IMG/VR virus record: IMGVR_UViG_3300025128_000378
Coordinates: 1-22,516 of that record
Source of the DNA: a virus
Length of the DNA: 22,516 nt
Direction: 5' to 3' (one strand)
A program made the translations under genes and the position numbers. The notes below the pieces were generated by a model. The model was not told the origin of the DNA. It saw nothing but the letters and a program-made list of their open reading frames with translations, and made no database searches. The first letter of the stretch is position 1. Each line of letters opens with the position of its first letter. Below, piece after piece: positions 13,413 through 20,675 of this stretch.

Positions 13413-13982
13413 ATGGCAAACAAAAACACACAAGGTTTTGGACTTATTGCAGCTGGAAGATTAGGTGGTGGACCATCTATCCAAGGCCAAGGTAAGTACT
13501 TTATCGATGCTGGCCACAGCACAACTATTTACAATGGTGAATGTGTCAAGATCTCAAGCGGTTATGTAGTAGGCGGAAACGGTTCTGCTGCAAATATCGT
13601 AGGTGTTTTGAACGGAATCTTCTTTAATGCGGCAACAACTTTGAAGCCGACATTCTCGAACTTCTACAAAGCAACTATCACACCGGCTAACAGTGAAGAC
13701 ACAACAGCCTTTGTAATGGACGATCCATTCCAGCAATACGTGGTAAGTTCGGACGCGGCGAGAACTCAAGCACAGTTCCTAGCAACATACGACATGAACT
13801 CATCAGCTGGTAGCGATACCACTGGTAAGTCTTCATCGACTTTAGATACTAGTGAAACTAGTGCTGACGGCAAACAGTTCAGACTGATTAGATCAGCAGA
13901 AGATCCTGAAAATGAGGATATTACTGCAGCATTCTTTTCAGGCGTTGTTGTTCCAAACCTTAACTCGTTCAACCAAGTATAA
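13413..13982 (+). CDS. Probable head structural protein (189 aa)
   Basis: TAGGAG precedes ATG 13413. Starts MANKNTQGFGLIAAGRLGGG; the rest is beta-rich with Ser/Thr and small residues, has a central SSAGSDTTGKSSSTLDTSE loop, and ends FSGVVVPNLNSFNQV. The position directly before the major capsid gene and the composition fit a decoration or minor capsid protein. Not certain. The 63-base gap upstream contains small inverted repeats (GGTTAA/TTAACC) but no convincing promoter. Confidence 0.75.
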   Translation: MANKNTQGFGLIAAGRLGGGPSIQGQGKYFIDAGHSTTIYNGECVKISSGYVVGGNGSAANIVGVLNGIFFNAATTLKPTFSNFYKATITPANSEDTTAFVMDDPFQQYVVSSDAARTQAQFLATYDMNSSAGSDTTGKSSSTLDTSETSADGKQFRLIRSAEDPENEDITAAFFSGVVVPNLNSFNQV

Positions 13983-13998
13983 TAGGAGTATATAGACT

Positions 13999-14910
13999 AT
14001 GGCAATATCACGATCGCAACTAGTTAAAGAACTAGAGCCAGGCCTAAATGCACTATTTGGGCTGGAATACAAAAGGTATGAAAATCAGCATGCTGAAATT
14101 TATACTACAGAAAACAGTGACAGAGCTTTTGAAGAAGAAGTAATGTTATCTGGTTTCGCAAACGCACAAGTGAAAGCAGAAGGTGCAGGAGTCTCTTTTG
14201 ACGAAGCACAAGAAACTTTCACAGCTAGATACACTCACGAGACAGTGGCTTTAGCATTTGCTATCACAGAAGAAGCTATCGAAGATAATCTCTACGATAG
14301 ACTAGCTTCTAGATACACAAAAGCTTTAGCAAGATCTATGAGTAACGCTAAACAAGTAAAAGCTGTTGAGTTATTAATCAACGGTTTACCATCAACTGCG
14401 ACTTTCAAGTCTGGAGATGGAAAAGCCTTGTTTACAACGGACCACCCTACAGTAGCAGGTACTTTCTCAAATACCTTAACTACTCAGGCAGATCTTAACG
14501 AAACTTCATTAGAACAGTCGTTAATTGATATTAACGCATTTACTGATGAAAGAGGTCTTAGAGTTGCAGCTAGAGGCGTAAAAATGATTGTTCCTTCGGA
14601 AAATCAATTTACGGCTGAGAGATTGTTAAAATCTCAAGGCAGAACTGGAACAGCTGATAATGACATTAACTCAATCGTGTCTATGGGAATGATTCCTCAA
14701 GGTTATAGAGTGAATAATTACCTAACTGATACTGATTCGTTTTATATCATTACAGACGTACCTAACGGTATGAAAATGTTCAACAGAGCTCCATTAACAA
14801 CTGCAATGGAAGGTGACTTCGACACTGGAAACGTAAGATACAAAGCTAGAGAAAGATACTCATTTGGTGTATCTGACCCTAGAGGTATATTTGGCGTAGA
14901 AGGTGCGTAA
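13999..14910 (+). CDS. Major capsid protein
   Basis: 303 residues, a usual length for an HK97-fold capsid protein without a large added domain. It starts MAISRSQLVKELEPGLNALFG. Characteristic elements: an E-loop/spine-like region with EVMLSGFANAQVKAEG, TARYTHETVALAFAITEEAIEDN and LASRYTKALARSMSNAKQ, then FTTDHPTVAGTFSN and, near the end, KARERYSFGVSDPRGIFG. This resembles the Mu gpT-like capsid group seen in many marine phages. Neighbours are the scaffold upstream and an intrinsic terminator right after the stop, both expected for the most abundant virion protein. Confidence 0.9.
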   Translation: MAISRSQLVKELEPGLNALFGLEYKRYENQHAEIYTTENSDRAFEEEVMLSGFANAQVKAEGAGVSFDEAQETFTARYTHETVALAFAITEEAIEDNLYDRLASRYTKALARSMSNAKQVKAVELLINGLPSTATFKSGDGKALFTTDHPTVAGTFSNTLTTQADLNETSLEQSLIDINAFTDERGLRVAARGVKMIVPSENQFTAERLLKSQGRTGTADNDINSIVSMGMIPQGYRVNNYLTDTDSFYIITDVPNGMKMFNRAPLTTAMEGDFDTGNVRYKARERYSFGVSDPRGIFGVEGA

Positions 14911-14929
14911 TTTGCACTAAAATTAAATT

Positions 14930-14958
14930 AAAAGGGGGCTTTCGGGCCCCCTTTTTTT
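14930..14958 (+). terminator. Intrinsic terminator after the major capsid gene
   Basis: AAAAGGGGGC (14930-14939), 6-nt loop, GCCCCCTTTT (14946-14955), with seven Ts at 14952-14958. It lies 20 bases after the capsid stop. The strongest terminator in the window; it probably caps the capsid message, with some read-through to the genes beyond. Confidence 0.92.
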
Positions 14959-14978
14959 ATGGTAGAAAGGAAGTAATC

Positions 14979-15239
14979 ATGAAAAAATTTCGCGTACAAA
15001 TTAGAGCATATGGCTACTATGCTGATTTTGACCTCATGTCGGAGGACAGCTCAGAAGCCTTTGAAAACGCCCTAGTTGACAAACTAGGAGAAAATGCTAT
15101 AGTATGGGAAAAAGATGGATTCTGTGATTCATCTAGAGTATGGATAACCTATGAGGAGACCATAAATGCAAATGCAAGTCAGAGACCTTTACAAGAAGAA
15201 GAGGGGTCTAGAGACAGAGTGGGCGGTGCATCAGCGTGA
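14979..15239 (+). CDS. Small hypothetical protein (86 aa)
   Basis: AAAGGAAG eight bases before ATG 14979. Reads MKKFRVQIRAYGYYADFDLM, then SEDSSEAFENALVDKLGEN and WEKDGFCDSSRVWITYEE: an alternating strand/helix pattern of a small alpha/beta fold. The last about 25 residues (after 15166) overlap another gene in a different frame and look like low-constraint sequence. I recall similar proteins in marine phages, function unknown. It begins right after the capsid terminator. Confidence 0.75.
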   Translation: MKKFRVQIRAYGYYADFDLMSEDSSEAFENALVDKLGENAIVWEKDGFCDSSRVWITYEETINANASQRPLQEEEGSRDRVGGASA

Positions 15240-15384
15240 TAACCAAAGGTACACTTTGGACATGGTTAGGATTGACAAAAAAATCAGAGAAGTTGTCAAT
15301 CTAATTAAGGAAGAAGAGGCTAAAATAGCTACTCTTTCTGGCAAGATAGAAGACGCTGCACCCGAAGTTTCCGTAGCTACTTAG
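15166..15384 (+). CDS. Small coiled-coil protein (72 aa)
   Basis: ATG 15166 with GAGGAG about nine bases upstream; overlaps the preceding gene by 74 bases. Reads MQMQVRDLYKKKRGLETEWA, then VRIDKKIREVVNLIKEEEAKIATLSGKI: a continuous heptad pattern over about 50 residues. The protein-like pattern continues through the overlap, so this frame is probably the constrained one there. Function unknown; a helical bundle or adaptor is plausible. Confidence 0.7.
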   Translation: MQMQVRDLYKKKRGLETEWAVHQRDNQRYTLDMVRIDKKIREVVNLIKEEEAKIATLSGKIEDAAPEVSVAT

Positions 15385-15546
15385 TAAAAAGCTACATCTT
15401 GGATAAATTCAAACCAAAGCACAGGCTCTCTTGCACTCTTTAAAAAATAAGAGTATAACTTTCTTACTATACAATTATTAAAAGATCGTAGACGCGTATA
15501 GTCGACGGCCTAGAGACTGCGATCTGTAAACTAGGAGGATATAATC
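15385..15546 (+). promoter_or_regulatory. Intergenic leader with internal promoter and hairpin
   Basis: 162 bases without a gene. It contains a sigma70-like promoter (TTGCAC 15431-15436, 17-nt spacer, TATAAC 15454-15459) and then a fold-back in the presumed 5' UTR: AGATCGTAG (15483-15491) pairs with CTGCGATCT (15517-15525) with one G-U pair. AGGAGG precedes ATG 15547. This would allow separate, high-level expression of the next gene, consistent with an abundant virion protein. Confidence 0.5.
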
Positions 15547-16065
15547 ATGGCAAGAACAACATTTTCAGGACCAGTCGTTTCCCAAAGAGGGTTTGTGGCT
15601 GCGGGACCTGATGAAGTGGTAAACATCACAGCAGAAACTACTTTAACTTTCGCTGCCCATGCAGGTAAAGTTATTAAAGTGAATGATGCTGATGGTGCTA
15701 TTACACTTCCAACAATTAAAGCAGATAGCAAAGGTGCTTCTGCTGGACAAGATGACCCTAATGTGAACAGTCACTTAGGTGCAGTCTACAAATTTTTTGT
15801 AGGCACAGATTGTACAGATTGCGATATTAAAACTGACGGGACAGACAAATTTGTTGGTCACGCGACTATCGTAAACGTAGCAGATGGTACTAACAGTACA
15901 TTTGTTCCAGCATCAGCTAACGATGTTATAAGCATGAACGGTGGAACTACAGGTGGAGATAAAGGTAGTACAGTTACTATCACTGCACTTGAGGACAACG
16001 TATATTTAGTAGAAGCTGTGTTAATCGGTACAGGTACCGAAGCAACACCTTTTGCAAATAGTTAA
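15547..16065 (+). CDS. Probable virion surface/decoration protein (172 aa)
   Basis: AGGAGG nine bases before ATG 15547. Starts MARTTFSGPVVSQRGFVAAG; then a beta-rich, Gly/Thr/Asp-rich chain with VVNITAETTLTFAAHAGKVI, FFVGTDCTDCDIKTDGTDK and VTITALEDNVYLVEAVL. It has the look of a capsid-bound or tail beta-sandwich, and the FSGPVxSxxGF opening recurs in marine-phage structural proteins (from memory). Own promoter and leader upstream, hairpin downstream: a likely abundant product. The CTDC pair is unusual for a surface protein. Confidence 0.75.
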   Translation: MARTTFSGPVVSQRGFVAAGPDEVVNITAETTLTFAAHAGKVIKVNDADGAITLPTIKADSKGASAGQDDPNVNSHLGAVYKFFVGTDCTDCDIKTDGTDKFVGHATIVNVADGTNSTFVPASANDVISMNGGTTGGDKGSTVTITALEDNVYLVEAVLIGTGTEATPFANS

Positions 16066-16076
16066 TAATTAACTCG

Positions 16077-16103
16077 GGGCGTCTGGTAATGCAGACGCCC
16101 TTT
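16077..16103 (+). terminator. Stem-loop after gene 15547, possible partial terminator
   Basis: GGGCGTCTG (16077-16085), 6-nt loop, CAGACGCCC (16092-16100), then only TTT before AAAAGGAGG. A perfect 9-bp GC-rich stem but a short T-run, so partial termination or message stabilisation is likely. The next gene's ribosome site begins directly after it. Confidence 0.6.
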
Positions 16104-16117
16104 AAAAGGAGGAAAAC

Positions 16118-16537
16118 ATGGCAGATACAGTATTAAACTTAACAGGTACTACGGCAGTATTTGACGGAGCAAAAAAATTAATCACACACTACAATGTGGT
16201 TTCTGATAGTTCAGGTGGCACAACTAAAATAGTTGATGTTTCAGCTTTAACAACAAACCCTTCAACGGGTGCGGCTTGCTCTAGAGTTAGACTTATGAAA
16301 GTTAGTTTTAATGTTTCAGTTACAGCTCAAGTTGACGCTTTAAGAATGGCTTGGGATGCAGACACTGATGTTGCATTTTTAACTTTAAATGGAGAAATGG
16401 AATTTGATTTCTCTAGCTTTGGTGGTTTAAAAAATACCGAAGCCACTGGAGTAACTGGAGATGTTAATTTAACATTACCAGCCTGCACTAGTGGTGATAC
16501 AGCTACAGTTGTTTGTGAGTGGTTGAAAATATACTAG
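16118..16537 (+). CDS. Hypothetical structural protein (139 aa)
   Basis: Very strong ribosome site AAAGGAGG before ATG 16118. Starts MADTVLNLTGTTAVFDGAKK; beta-rich, with TKIVDVSALTTNPSTGAACSR, FNVSVTAQVDALRMAWDADTD and VNLTLPACTSGDTATVVCEW. Three cysteines. It lies between a probable decoration gene and the connector genes, so a virion role is inferred. Not recognised at family level. Confidence 0.75.
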   Translation: MADTVLNLTGTTAVFDGAKKLITHYNVVSDSSGGTTKIVDVSALTTNPSTGAACSRVRLMKVSFNVSVTAQVDALRMAWDADTDVAFLTLNGEMEFDFSSFGGLKNTEATGVTGDVNLTLPACTSGDTATVVCEWLKIY

Positions 16538-16545
16538 GAGTTTAA

Positions 16546-17295
16546 ATGGCTAATACAACTTCAGGAACGGCTACGTTCGATAAAACTTTTGCTATCGATG
16601 AGATAATAGAAGAATCTTTTGAACGTATTGGATTACAGAACGTAGCTGGTTATCAACTAAAAAATGCAAGAAGATCTTTAAATATTCTTTTTCAAGAATG
16701 GGGAAACAGAGGTATTCACTATTGGGAAATAGATGAGCTTGATTTAGATTTAATAGAAGGACAAGCAGAGTATGATTTTTTTAGATCCTCTGATGACGGC
16801 ACAAGTGCAACATCCACTCCAGCTAGTGTATTCGGAATGTCTGACGTTTTAGAAGCACAATTAAGATCTAACAGAACACAGACAACTCAATCAGATTCAC
16901 CAATGACAAAAGTAGATAGATCTACTTATGCAGCGTTTTCTAACAAACTATCAAAAGGAACACCTAATCAGTACTGGGTAGAGAGATTTATAGATAAAGT
17001 TAGAATACACGTTTATCCAACACCAGATTCAACAAATGCATCAAAAGATATGCATTTTTATTATATTAAAAGAATACAAGATGTGGGTGATTACACTAAT
17101 GCAACAGATGTACCATTTAGATTTGTACCTTGCATGGTATCAGGACTATCTTACTATTTAGCACAAAAATATAAACCAGAATTAATACAACCTATGAAAC
17201 TAGTTTACGAAGATGAGTTTGCTAGAGCGTTGGCAGAAGATGGCTCTGCGTCTAGCACTTACATAACACCAAAAGCTTATTACCCAGGAACATAA
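16546..17295 (+). CDS. Head-completion/tail accessory protein, P22 gp4-like
   Basis: 249 residues, TAGGAG before ATG 16546. Helical first half: IDEIIEESFERIGLQ, LKNARRSLNILFQEWGNRGI, then HYWEIDELDLDLIEGQAEYD. This pattern of an N-terminal helical bundle with RxLNxxxxEWxxRGI followed by G(Q)xEYD resembles P22 tail accessory factor gp4, which extends the portal channel. C-terminal half: WVERFIDKVRIHVYPTPD, FHYYIKR-type strands, VPFRFVPCMVSGLSYYLAQKY and LVYEDEFARALAEDG, a pattern shared by such connector proteins. Its stop overlaps the next ATG by one base. Confidence 0.65.
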   Translation: MANTTSGTATFDKTFAIDEIIEESFERIGLQNVAGYQLKNARRSLNILFQEWGNRGIHYWEIDELDLDLIEGQAEYDFFRSSDDGTSATSTPASVFGMSDVLEAQLRSNRTQTTQSDSPMTKVDRSTYAAFSNKLSKGTPNQYWVERFIDKVRIHVYPTPDSTNASKDMHFYYIKRIQDVGDYTNATDVPFRFVPCMVSGLSYYLAQKYKPELIQPMKLVYEDEFARALAEDGSASSTYITPKAYYPGT

Positions 17296-17885
17296 TGGCA
17301 AAATACGCAACAGGAAAATACGCAAAAGCTATATCAGATAGATCTGGTATGTCTTTTCCATACAAAGAAATGGTTAGAGAATGGAATGGATCTTTTGTGC
17401 ACATATCAGAATTTGAACCAAAGCAACCACAATTAGAACCAAAACCTATGAATGGTGATGCAATATCCTTGCGTAATGTTAGACCACCTAGAACAGAGAA
17501 CGCTGTTCCATATTTATTACCAACAGATGCTTTTGAAACTTATGAAGCAGGATCTAGAATAATAAATGTTACAGCACCAGGACATGGAATAACAAATGGA
17601 GATACTAAAAGATTTAGAGGAGCCCCTCTTGCAACCACTGCATCAGGAGGATCTTTTCAATTTGCAAACCCACAAAGTTTTGATGGCATAACTGGAGTTA
17701 ATATAGCTAAATCTGCTGGTTATACAATTACAACTGGTCTCTATGTAAACGATGCTAGAAATACTAGTGATTTCTCTGTCGCTAATTTTTTCCATTTTAC
17801 AGTTGATACAGATACTGCTACAAAGGGTGGAGTAAAAGGAGGAGGCGATGGCTGTTCAGTTGGACCAGTCACACTATCAGCATAA
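17295..17885 (+). CDS. Conserved hypothetical protein, probable connector or tail component (196 aa)
   Basis: TAATG overlaps at both ends place it strictly within the connector operon. Starts MAKYATGKYAKAISDRSGMS, then FPYKEMVREWNGSFVHISEFE, PKQPQLEPKPMNGD and LRNVRPPRTENAVPYLL. The second half has VTAPGHGITNGDTKRFRG, as in phage fibre/tail proteins in which GHG-x-x-x-GD forms a beta turn, and a Gly-rich end with GGGDGCSVGPV. I remember the first half as common in uncultured marine phages. Function not established. Confidence 0.8.
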   Translation: MAKYATGKYAKAISDRSGMSFPYKEMVREWNGSFVHISEFEPKQPQLEPKPMNGDAISLRNVRPPRTENAVPYLLPTDAFETYEAGSRIINVTAPGHGITNGDTKRFRGAPLATTASGGSFQFANPQSFDGITGVNIAKSAGYTITTGLYVNDARNTSDFSVANFFHFTVDTDTATKGGVKGGGDGCSVGPVTLSA

Positions 17886-18598
17886 TGGCAGGAATTAGTT
17901 ATAGCACTTTGGTTACACAAATTAGAAATTATACAGAAGTAGATTCAAATGTTTTATCTACAGATCAATTAGAAAATATTATTTTAAACGCACAATACAG
18001 AATAATGAGAGATGTTCCTATTGATGCTGATAGACAACAACAAGTTGCTAATTTTGTTGCTGGTCAAGAATCAATAAATGTGCCAGCTGGGGCTCTTTTT
18101 ATAAGAGGCATACAAGTTTATGATACAGCTGGAACAGAACTTACTGGAGCTAACAGATGGCTAGAAAAAAAAGATTTTACATATTTACAAGAATATCAAG
18201 ATGTTACGGGCACATCAGCTGCCCAAGGTAAACCTAAATATTATGCCATGTATGGTGGAGCTACAGGAGATGGTGAAACTAATTCTGGAAGAATTATAGT
18301 TGCTCCTGTTCCTAACACTACTTATAGATTTAGAGTGCATTTTAATAAAATGCCAGCTACCCTAGAGTCTAGTAATCAAACTAATTATATCAGCGTAAAT
18401 TTCCCAAATGGCTTATTATATTGCTGTTTGGCAGAGACTTATGGCTTTTTAAAAGGTCCAGCAGATATGTTGACATTATACGAGCAAAAGTATAGAACGG
18501 AAGTACAGAAGTTTGCTAACGAGCAAGTTGGAAGACGAAGAAGAGACGACTACACTGATGGTACTGTTCGAATACCAATAAACTCAGCAAACCCATAA
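17885..18598 (+). CDS. Phage adaptor protein (SU10-adaptor-like)
   Basis: 237 residues, starts MAGISYSTLVTQIRNYTEVD on a TAATG overlap without Shine-Dalgarno. N-terminal helices (LSTDQLENIILNAQYRIMRD) are followed by strands around FVAGQESINVPAGALFIRGI, then WLEKKDFTYLQEYQ and GKPKYYAMYGG, and a block RFRVHFNKMPATLE. The C-terminal part has FPNGLLYCCLAETYGFLKGP, then YEQKYRTEVQKFANEQVGRRRRDDY. That order (helical N-terminus, WL..KD.., GxPxYY, C-terminal helix with E...Y...) is typical of adaptor proteins that join portal to tail in podoviruses such as SU10. Role by analogy. Confidence 0.68.
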   Translation: MAGISYSTLVTQIRNYTEVDSNVLSTDQLENIILNAQYRIMRDVPIDADRQQQVANFVAGQESINVPAGALFIRGIQVYDTAGTELTGANRWLEKKDFTYLQEYQDVTGTSAAQGKPKYYAMYGGATGDGETNSGRIIVAPVPNTTYRFRVHFNKMPATLESSNQTNYISVNFPNGLLYCCLAETYGFLKGPADMLTLYEQKYRTEVQKFANEQVGRRRRDDYTDGTVRIPINSANP

Positions 18599-18610
18599 TA
18601 GGAGATAAAT

Positions 18611-19063
18611 ATGGCAATTACATCGGCAATAACATCAACTTTTAAAAGAGACCTGTTAAAAGGTAAACATGATTTTCAAGCATCTGGTGGACACACTTTT
18701 AAAATAGCTTTATTTACTAGTTCAGCATCTTTAGGTGCATCCACTGAAGACTACTCTACTTCTAATGAGATAACTAACTCATCAGGAACTGCTTACACAG
18801 CTGGTGGTGCTACTTTAACAAATTCTGGAGTTTCTTTATCTTCAACAACAGCATTTACAGATTTTTCTGATGTATCATTTACATCAGCTTCTTTCACAGC
18901 TAACGGTGCATTAATTTACAATACGACAACAGACGGTGGTTCAAGCACAACTGACGCTGTTGCAGTGATTGCATTTGGTGCTGATAAAACTGTAACTAGT
19001 GGAACTTTCACTATTCAATTTCCTACAGCAGACGCTTCTGACGCGATCATAAGACTAGCATAA
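18611..19063 (+). CDS. Probable tail/virion structural protein (150 aa)
   Basis: TAGGAG before ATG 18611. Starts MAITSAITSTFKRDLLKGKH, then DFQASGGHTFKIALFTSSA, a Ser/Thr-rich beta chain (EITNSSGTAYTAGGATLTNSG) and an ending VTSGTFTIQFPTADASDA with IIRLA. I recall this architecture (KxDLLxGxHDF...HTFKIALFTSSA) as very frequent in marine phages; usually called a structural or tail protein without function. It precedes the fibre genes, so a tail location is likely. No cysteines. Confidence 0.75.
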   Translation: MAITSAITSTFKRDLLKGKHDFQASGGHTFKIALFTSSASLGASTEDYSTSNEITNSSGTAYTAGGATLTNSGVSLSSTTAFTDFSDVSFTSASFTANGALIYNTTTDGGSSTTDAVAVIAFGADKTVTSGTFTIQFPTADASDAIIRLA

Positions 19064-19076
19064 GGAGGCTTTCCTT

Positions 19077-20666
19077 ATGGCATCAACCTGGGGCAATAAC
19101 ACTTGGGGAGCCAATACATGGCAATCTGAAGTAATAGCTGTTTCTTTAACAGGTATATCCATAACATCATCAATTGGTTCTGTAGACGCTTTTAACGAAG
19201 CTGGATGGGGATCAGACGGTTGGGGTGAAGACGGTTGGAGTGGAACTTTTACAGTAACTTTATCAGGTATTTCTTTCTCTGCTTCTGTTGGAGAAATAAC
19301 AGGATTTAATTCTCAAGGTTGGGGAAGAGATGGATGGAGTCTTGAACCGTGGGGTGAGAGTAATGATCCAGCTGTTAACGTAACTGGTCTAGAAATTACA
19401 TCTTCTTTAGGAACAGCAGACGGATTTAATATATCGGGTTGGGGTAGACAAGCATGGAATAATTCAGGATGGGGTGTTCAATACGCTCAGGAACTTGATG
19501 GAATATCCATGTCATCTTCTGTTGGATCTGTAGACGCTTTTGATACTACGACTGTTGAAGTTTCAATGCCTCAACAAATGGATGCACTACAAGGAAGTGC
19601 AACAGCTGATGCAGAAACTATAGTTACTCCAACAGGATTCTCTATCACTTCTTCACTTGGAAACGCTGATGGATTTAACTTTGCTGGTTGGGGTAGACAA
19701 GCATGGAATAACTCAGGATGGGGTGTTGCATTTACTGTAGAAGTTGGTGGAGCATCAATGTCTTCATCTTTAGGCACTGTTGATGCAAGCGATATTCAAC
19801 AAGTAGAATTAACAGGTCAATCTATAACTTCATCACTTGGAGAAATTTCTCCAGCGGATGTAATTGGTATATCTTCACCTGGTGAGATAACATCAACTTT
19901 AGGTGAGATAACAAGTGTTGGAACTTTAGTTGGTTGGGGTAGAAATGGATGGGGAGAAGAGCCTTTTGGTTCATCTGTAAATAGCTTAGTAACTCCTACA
20001 GGTGTAAGTTCTAGCTTTAGTGTTGGATCAATAAGCCCTGCGGACGTAATGGGATTAACTGGTCAAGAGGCTACACCTAGCGTTGGTTCTATAACTCCTG
20101 CAGATGTAATGGGATTAACTGGTCAAGAATCTACATTAAGTGTTGGTTCTTTAGTAGCTGCTGATGTAATAGGAATATCAGGACAATCAATAACGTCATC
20201 TGTTGGATCTTTTGCTACAATACCAGATCAAGCTGTAGGTTTAGAATCTCAATCTATTTCATCTTCTCTAGGATCCGCTGTAGTAACGTCTAATCCTATA
20301 GTTATACCTACGGGTATATCCTCTACAATGTCTGTAGGATCAATATCACCTGCAGATGTTATGGGAGTATCAGGACAATCTATATCCTCTGCTGTAGGAT
20401 CAATAACTCCTGCTGATATAATAATAGGTTTGGAGGGTCTATCTGGCACTTTAAGATTAGGAAATATAACAACAATTCCTATTTACGGAAATGTTGACAC
20501 CGGCTCAAATAATACTTATAGTACACCGTCAACTGGATCGAATAGTAGTTATTCTACTCCAAGCACAGGATCGAATGCCTCTCATGGTAATGTTTCCACT
20601 GGGTCGAATAAAACTTATTCTGATGTTGCAACAGGTTCGAATACAAGTTATAGTGACGTAGCATAG
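19077..20666 (+). CDS. Repeat-rich tail/virion surface protein (529 aa)
   Basis: AAGGAGG upstream of ATG 19077. Three layers of repeats. (a) Trp/Gly blocks such as GWGSDGWGEDGW (43-54), GWGRQAWNNSGWG (121-133, 204-216) and GWGRNGWGEEPFG (286-298). (b) About twelve or more beta-type units of about 20-25 residues with the core G-x-S-I-T-S-S-L/V-G-S/E-I/V, which between 305 and 450 become a regular SVGSISPADVMGLTGQ unit. (c) A C-terminal tandem of five 11-residue units GSNxxYSxxxT (476-529). It is poor in charged residues and rich in Ser/Gly/Thr. Such proteins in marine phages are called tail or structural; the repeats suit an extended beta-solenoid or a surface fibre. Host-binding is inference. 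Confidence 0.8.
   Translation: MASTWGNNTWGANTWQSEVIAVSLTGISITSSIGSVDAFNEAGWGSDGWGEDGWSGTFTVTLSGISFSASVGEITGFNSQGWGRDGWSLEPWGESNDPAVNVTGLEITSSLGTADGFNISGWGRQAWNNSGWGVQYAQELDGISMSSSVGSVDAFDTTTVEVSMPQQMDALQGSATADAETIVTPTGFSITSSLGNADGFNFAGWGRQAWNNSGWGVAFTVEVGGASMSSSLGTVDASDIQQVELTGQSITSSLGEISPADVIGISSPGEITSTLGEITSVGTLVGWGRNGWGEEPFGSSVNSLVTPTGVSSSFSVGSISPADVMGLTGQEATPSVGSITPADVMGLTGQESTLSVGSLVAADVIGISGQSITSSVGSFATIPDQAVGLESQSISSSLGSAVVTSNPIVIPTGISSTMSVGSISPADVMGVSGQSISSAVGSITPADIIIGLEGLSGTLRLGNITTIPIYGNVDTGSNNTYSTPSTGSNSSYSTPSTGSNASHGNVSTGSNKTYSDVATGSNTSYSDVA
19437..19478 (+). repeat. 42-bp Trp/Gly coding repeat, copy 1
   Basis: This stretch, coding GWGRQAWNNSGWGV, matches 19686-19727 at 41 of 42 bases. 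The near identity at synonymous sites suggests recent duplication or conversion. Confidence 0.8.
19686..19727 (+). repeat. 42-bp Trp/Gly coding repeat, copy 2
   Basis: Second copy of 19437-19478, 249 bp downstream in the same frame, with one synonymous T/C change in an Asn codon. Confidence 0.8.
19992..20427 (+). repeat. Degenerate tandem coding repeats (SVGSISPADVMGLTGQ type)
   Basis: Units of about 20-24 codons, each with PADVMG or a variant and SVGS. The unit with ADVMGLTGQ is nearly the same at 20041-20068 and 20101-20128. Repeat boundaries are by eye. Confidence 0.7.
20502..20663 (+). repeat. 33-bp tandem repeats coding GSNxxYSxxxT
   Basis: Four full 33-bp units and a final one of 30 bp (GSNNTYSTPST, GSNSSYSTPST, GSNASHGNVST, GSNKTYSDVAT, GSNTSYSDVA). 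They form the C-terminus of the repeat protein. An exact 11-codon period makes slippage or recombination easy, so copy number may vary between relatives. Confidence 0.85.
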
Positions 20667-20675
20667 GAGAAAAAT

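Noticed and set aside
15483-15525. Possible tRNA or small structured RNA
   Set aside because: The stem is good, but there is no T-loop (GTTCGA) or anticodon arm; kept only as a leader hairpin.
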